From Saccharicrinis aurantiacus (lineage in GTDB: Bacteria > Bacteroidota > Bacteroidia > Bacteroidales > Marinilabiliaceae), in assembly GCF_001660705.2 (NCBI RefSeq), contig NZ_LYBV02000034.1:124001-188000 (forward strand): a stretch of DNA of 64,000 bases. Reading direction: 5' to 3'. Of the stretch, positions 63,418 to 64,000 are shown piece after piece. How positions within the stretch are numbered: position 1 is the first letter of the stretch; each line of letters begins with the position of its first letter. The notes under the pieces are model-generated. The model worked only from the letters and a program-made list of their open reading frames with translations. It was not told where the DNA came from and did no database searches. A program made the position numbers and the translations under genes.

Positions 63418-63615
63418 TTACTTTTTCTTACAACACTCTTTTTTCTCTTTAGTGCATTCTTTTTTGCAACAATCCTTTTTACATTCTTTGTCGCACTTCT
63501 TCTCTTCTTTTTTCTCAGTCTTTACAGGCTCTTGAATCATTTCTGTAGCCATTACAGGTGCGGCTAAAGCAACCATAAACATAAATAAAAACGATACTGC
63601 TAATTTCTTTTTCAT
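63418..63615 (-). CDS. Secreted Lys/Cys-rich small protein
   Basis: A 65-residue protein with a signal peptide (MKKKLAVSFLFMFMVALAAP, cleavage likely after VMA at 24). The mature part is almost only Lys, Glu, Asp and Cys: seven Cys in the last 24 residues (CDKEC, DCC, EC, ECC). The pattern resembles metallothionein-like or copper-binding peptides. Because of the signal it would act in the periplasm. I recognise no named family. Confidence 0.8.
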   Translation of the reverse strand: MKKKLAVSFLFMFMVALAAPVMATEMIQEPVKTEKKEEKKCDKECKKDCCKKECTKEKKECCKKK

Positions 63616-63734
63616 AATAAAATATTAATTGAGTGATTAAATTATTTCTTTTCTACTGACTGCAATTTATGACAATAATATTCCAACGGCTGTTAACAAC
63701 TTGTTAAATGTATAAAAAAGAACCTTTAATTCTT

Positions 63735-63742
63735 TATTTTTG
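63735..63742 (+). promoter_or_regulatory. -7 element of the final sensor kinase gene
   Basis: TATTTTTG matches TAnnTTTG. Transcription would start near 63749, 16 bases before the presumed TTG start codon. No -33 TTTG. Confidence 0.55.
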
Positions 63743-63764
63743 TCTCAAATAAAACATTATACAA

Positions 63765-64000
63765 TTGAGCAATAAACAACTAAATAAACATCTGGTGTTG
63801 GGTATTTCTACCTTTATAATACTATTAACACTAATAGTTATTCAAGTACTCTTTATGGTAAAGGCGAGTAAAATTGAGGCTCGAAACTTTAACCACAGAG
63901 TAGTAATGGCACTTAAAGAATCGAGAGATGAGATAGCTCGGGCAGCAAAAACTTGCAGCAACATGAACAAATATGTTTGTGGCCATAAATGCTCATCAGA
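63765..64000 (+). CDS. N-terminus of a sensor histidine kinase-like protein (cut by window edge)
   Basis: An open frame from a TTG at 63765 (SNKQLNKHLVLGISTFIILL, then IVIQVLFMVKASKIEARNF) with one membrane segment at about 11-32. A periplasmic segment begins FNHRVVMALKESRDEIARAA, with Cys residues (CSNMNKYVCGHKC). This is the usual opening of Bacteroidota sensor kinases. The stop upstream at 63750-63752 excludes a longer start. No ATG is present near the beginning. The kinase domains lie beyond the window. Confidence 0.7.
   Translation, partial: MSNKQLNKHLVLGISTFIILLTLIVIQVLFMVKASKIEARNFNHRVVMALKESRDEIARAAKTCSNMNKYVCGHKCSS

Overview
The window is a piece of a Bacteroidota chromosome. The evidence is AT-rich DNA, promoters of the TTTG-N19/20-TAnnTTTG type, the N-succinyl form of arginine synthesis, a fused ccoN-ccoO cbb3 oxidase, an S46 dipeptidyl-peptidase, an RNase HI with a viroplasmin domain, and Bacteroidota-style tetratricopeptide histidine kinases. 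The full carotenoid cluster and the cbb3 oxidase point to a pigmented organism that respires at low oxygen. I cannot place it to genus.

Layout. 0-3.6 kb (minus): ABC exporter pair, Ppx/GppA phosphatase and a response regulator cut by the window edge. 3.7-9.2 kb (minus): a DUF6146-like lipoprotein, then the carotenoid operon crtB-crtZ-crtYcd-cruF-TPR lipoprotein-crtI, which predicts a monocyclic hydroxylated carotenoid. 9.3-25.2 kb (minus): carA, then one long arginine/proline block read argR-GNAT-argG-argC-argD-HNH protein-proC-proB-proA-argF'-argB-argE'-argH-gltA. Residue Pro90 in ArgF' marks the succinylated pathway. Two ARG-box-like sites exactly 21 bp apart straddle the argR promoter. carB is transcribed divergently (25.4-28.6 kb).

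28.7-33.2 kb is an accessory region built from palindromic and interspersed repeats. It surrounds a broken small gene and an unusual two-gene unit: a membrane-anchored protein with a dUTPase/dCTP-deaminase fold, overlapped by a TTG-initiated SAM methyltransferase. Two copies of a roughly 90-130 bp repeat lie in opposite orientation at 29.03 and 33.07 kb, and the second supplies the pssA stop codon.

33.2-46.7 kb (minus): pssA, a polysaccharide pyruvyl transferase, and the complete cbb3 oxidase locus. One transcription unit encodes Fe-S protein-NrfD-cytochrome c-CcoS-CcoNO-CcoQ-CcoP and ends at a strong terminator. The next holds CcoG-CcoH-TauE/SafE-CcoI. The Fe-S/NrfD/cytochrome trio has no catalytic molybdenum subunit and probably passes electrons from menaquinol to the oxidase.

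47.1-51.8 kb (plus): a histidine operon hisGDCB preceded by a classical attenuator with a 15-residue leader peptide containing four His codons. Downstream are alanine dehydrogenase, a GAF histidine kinase, cysS, an M28 peptidase/glutaminyl cyclase, rnhB, a DPP7-type S46 peptidase, marC, rnhA, a LytS-type kinase, a secreted Lys/Cys-rich peptide, and the start of another sensor kinase.

I saw no tRNA, rRNA, CRISPR array or complete insertion sequence.
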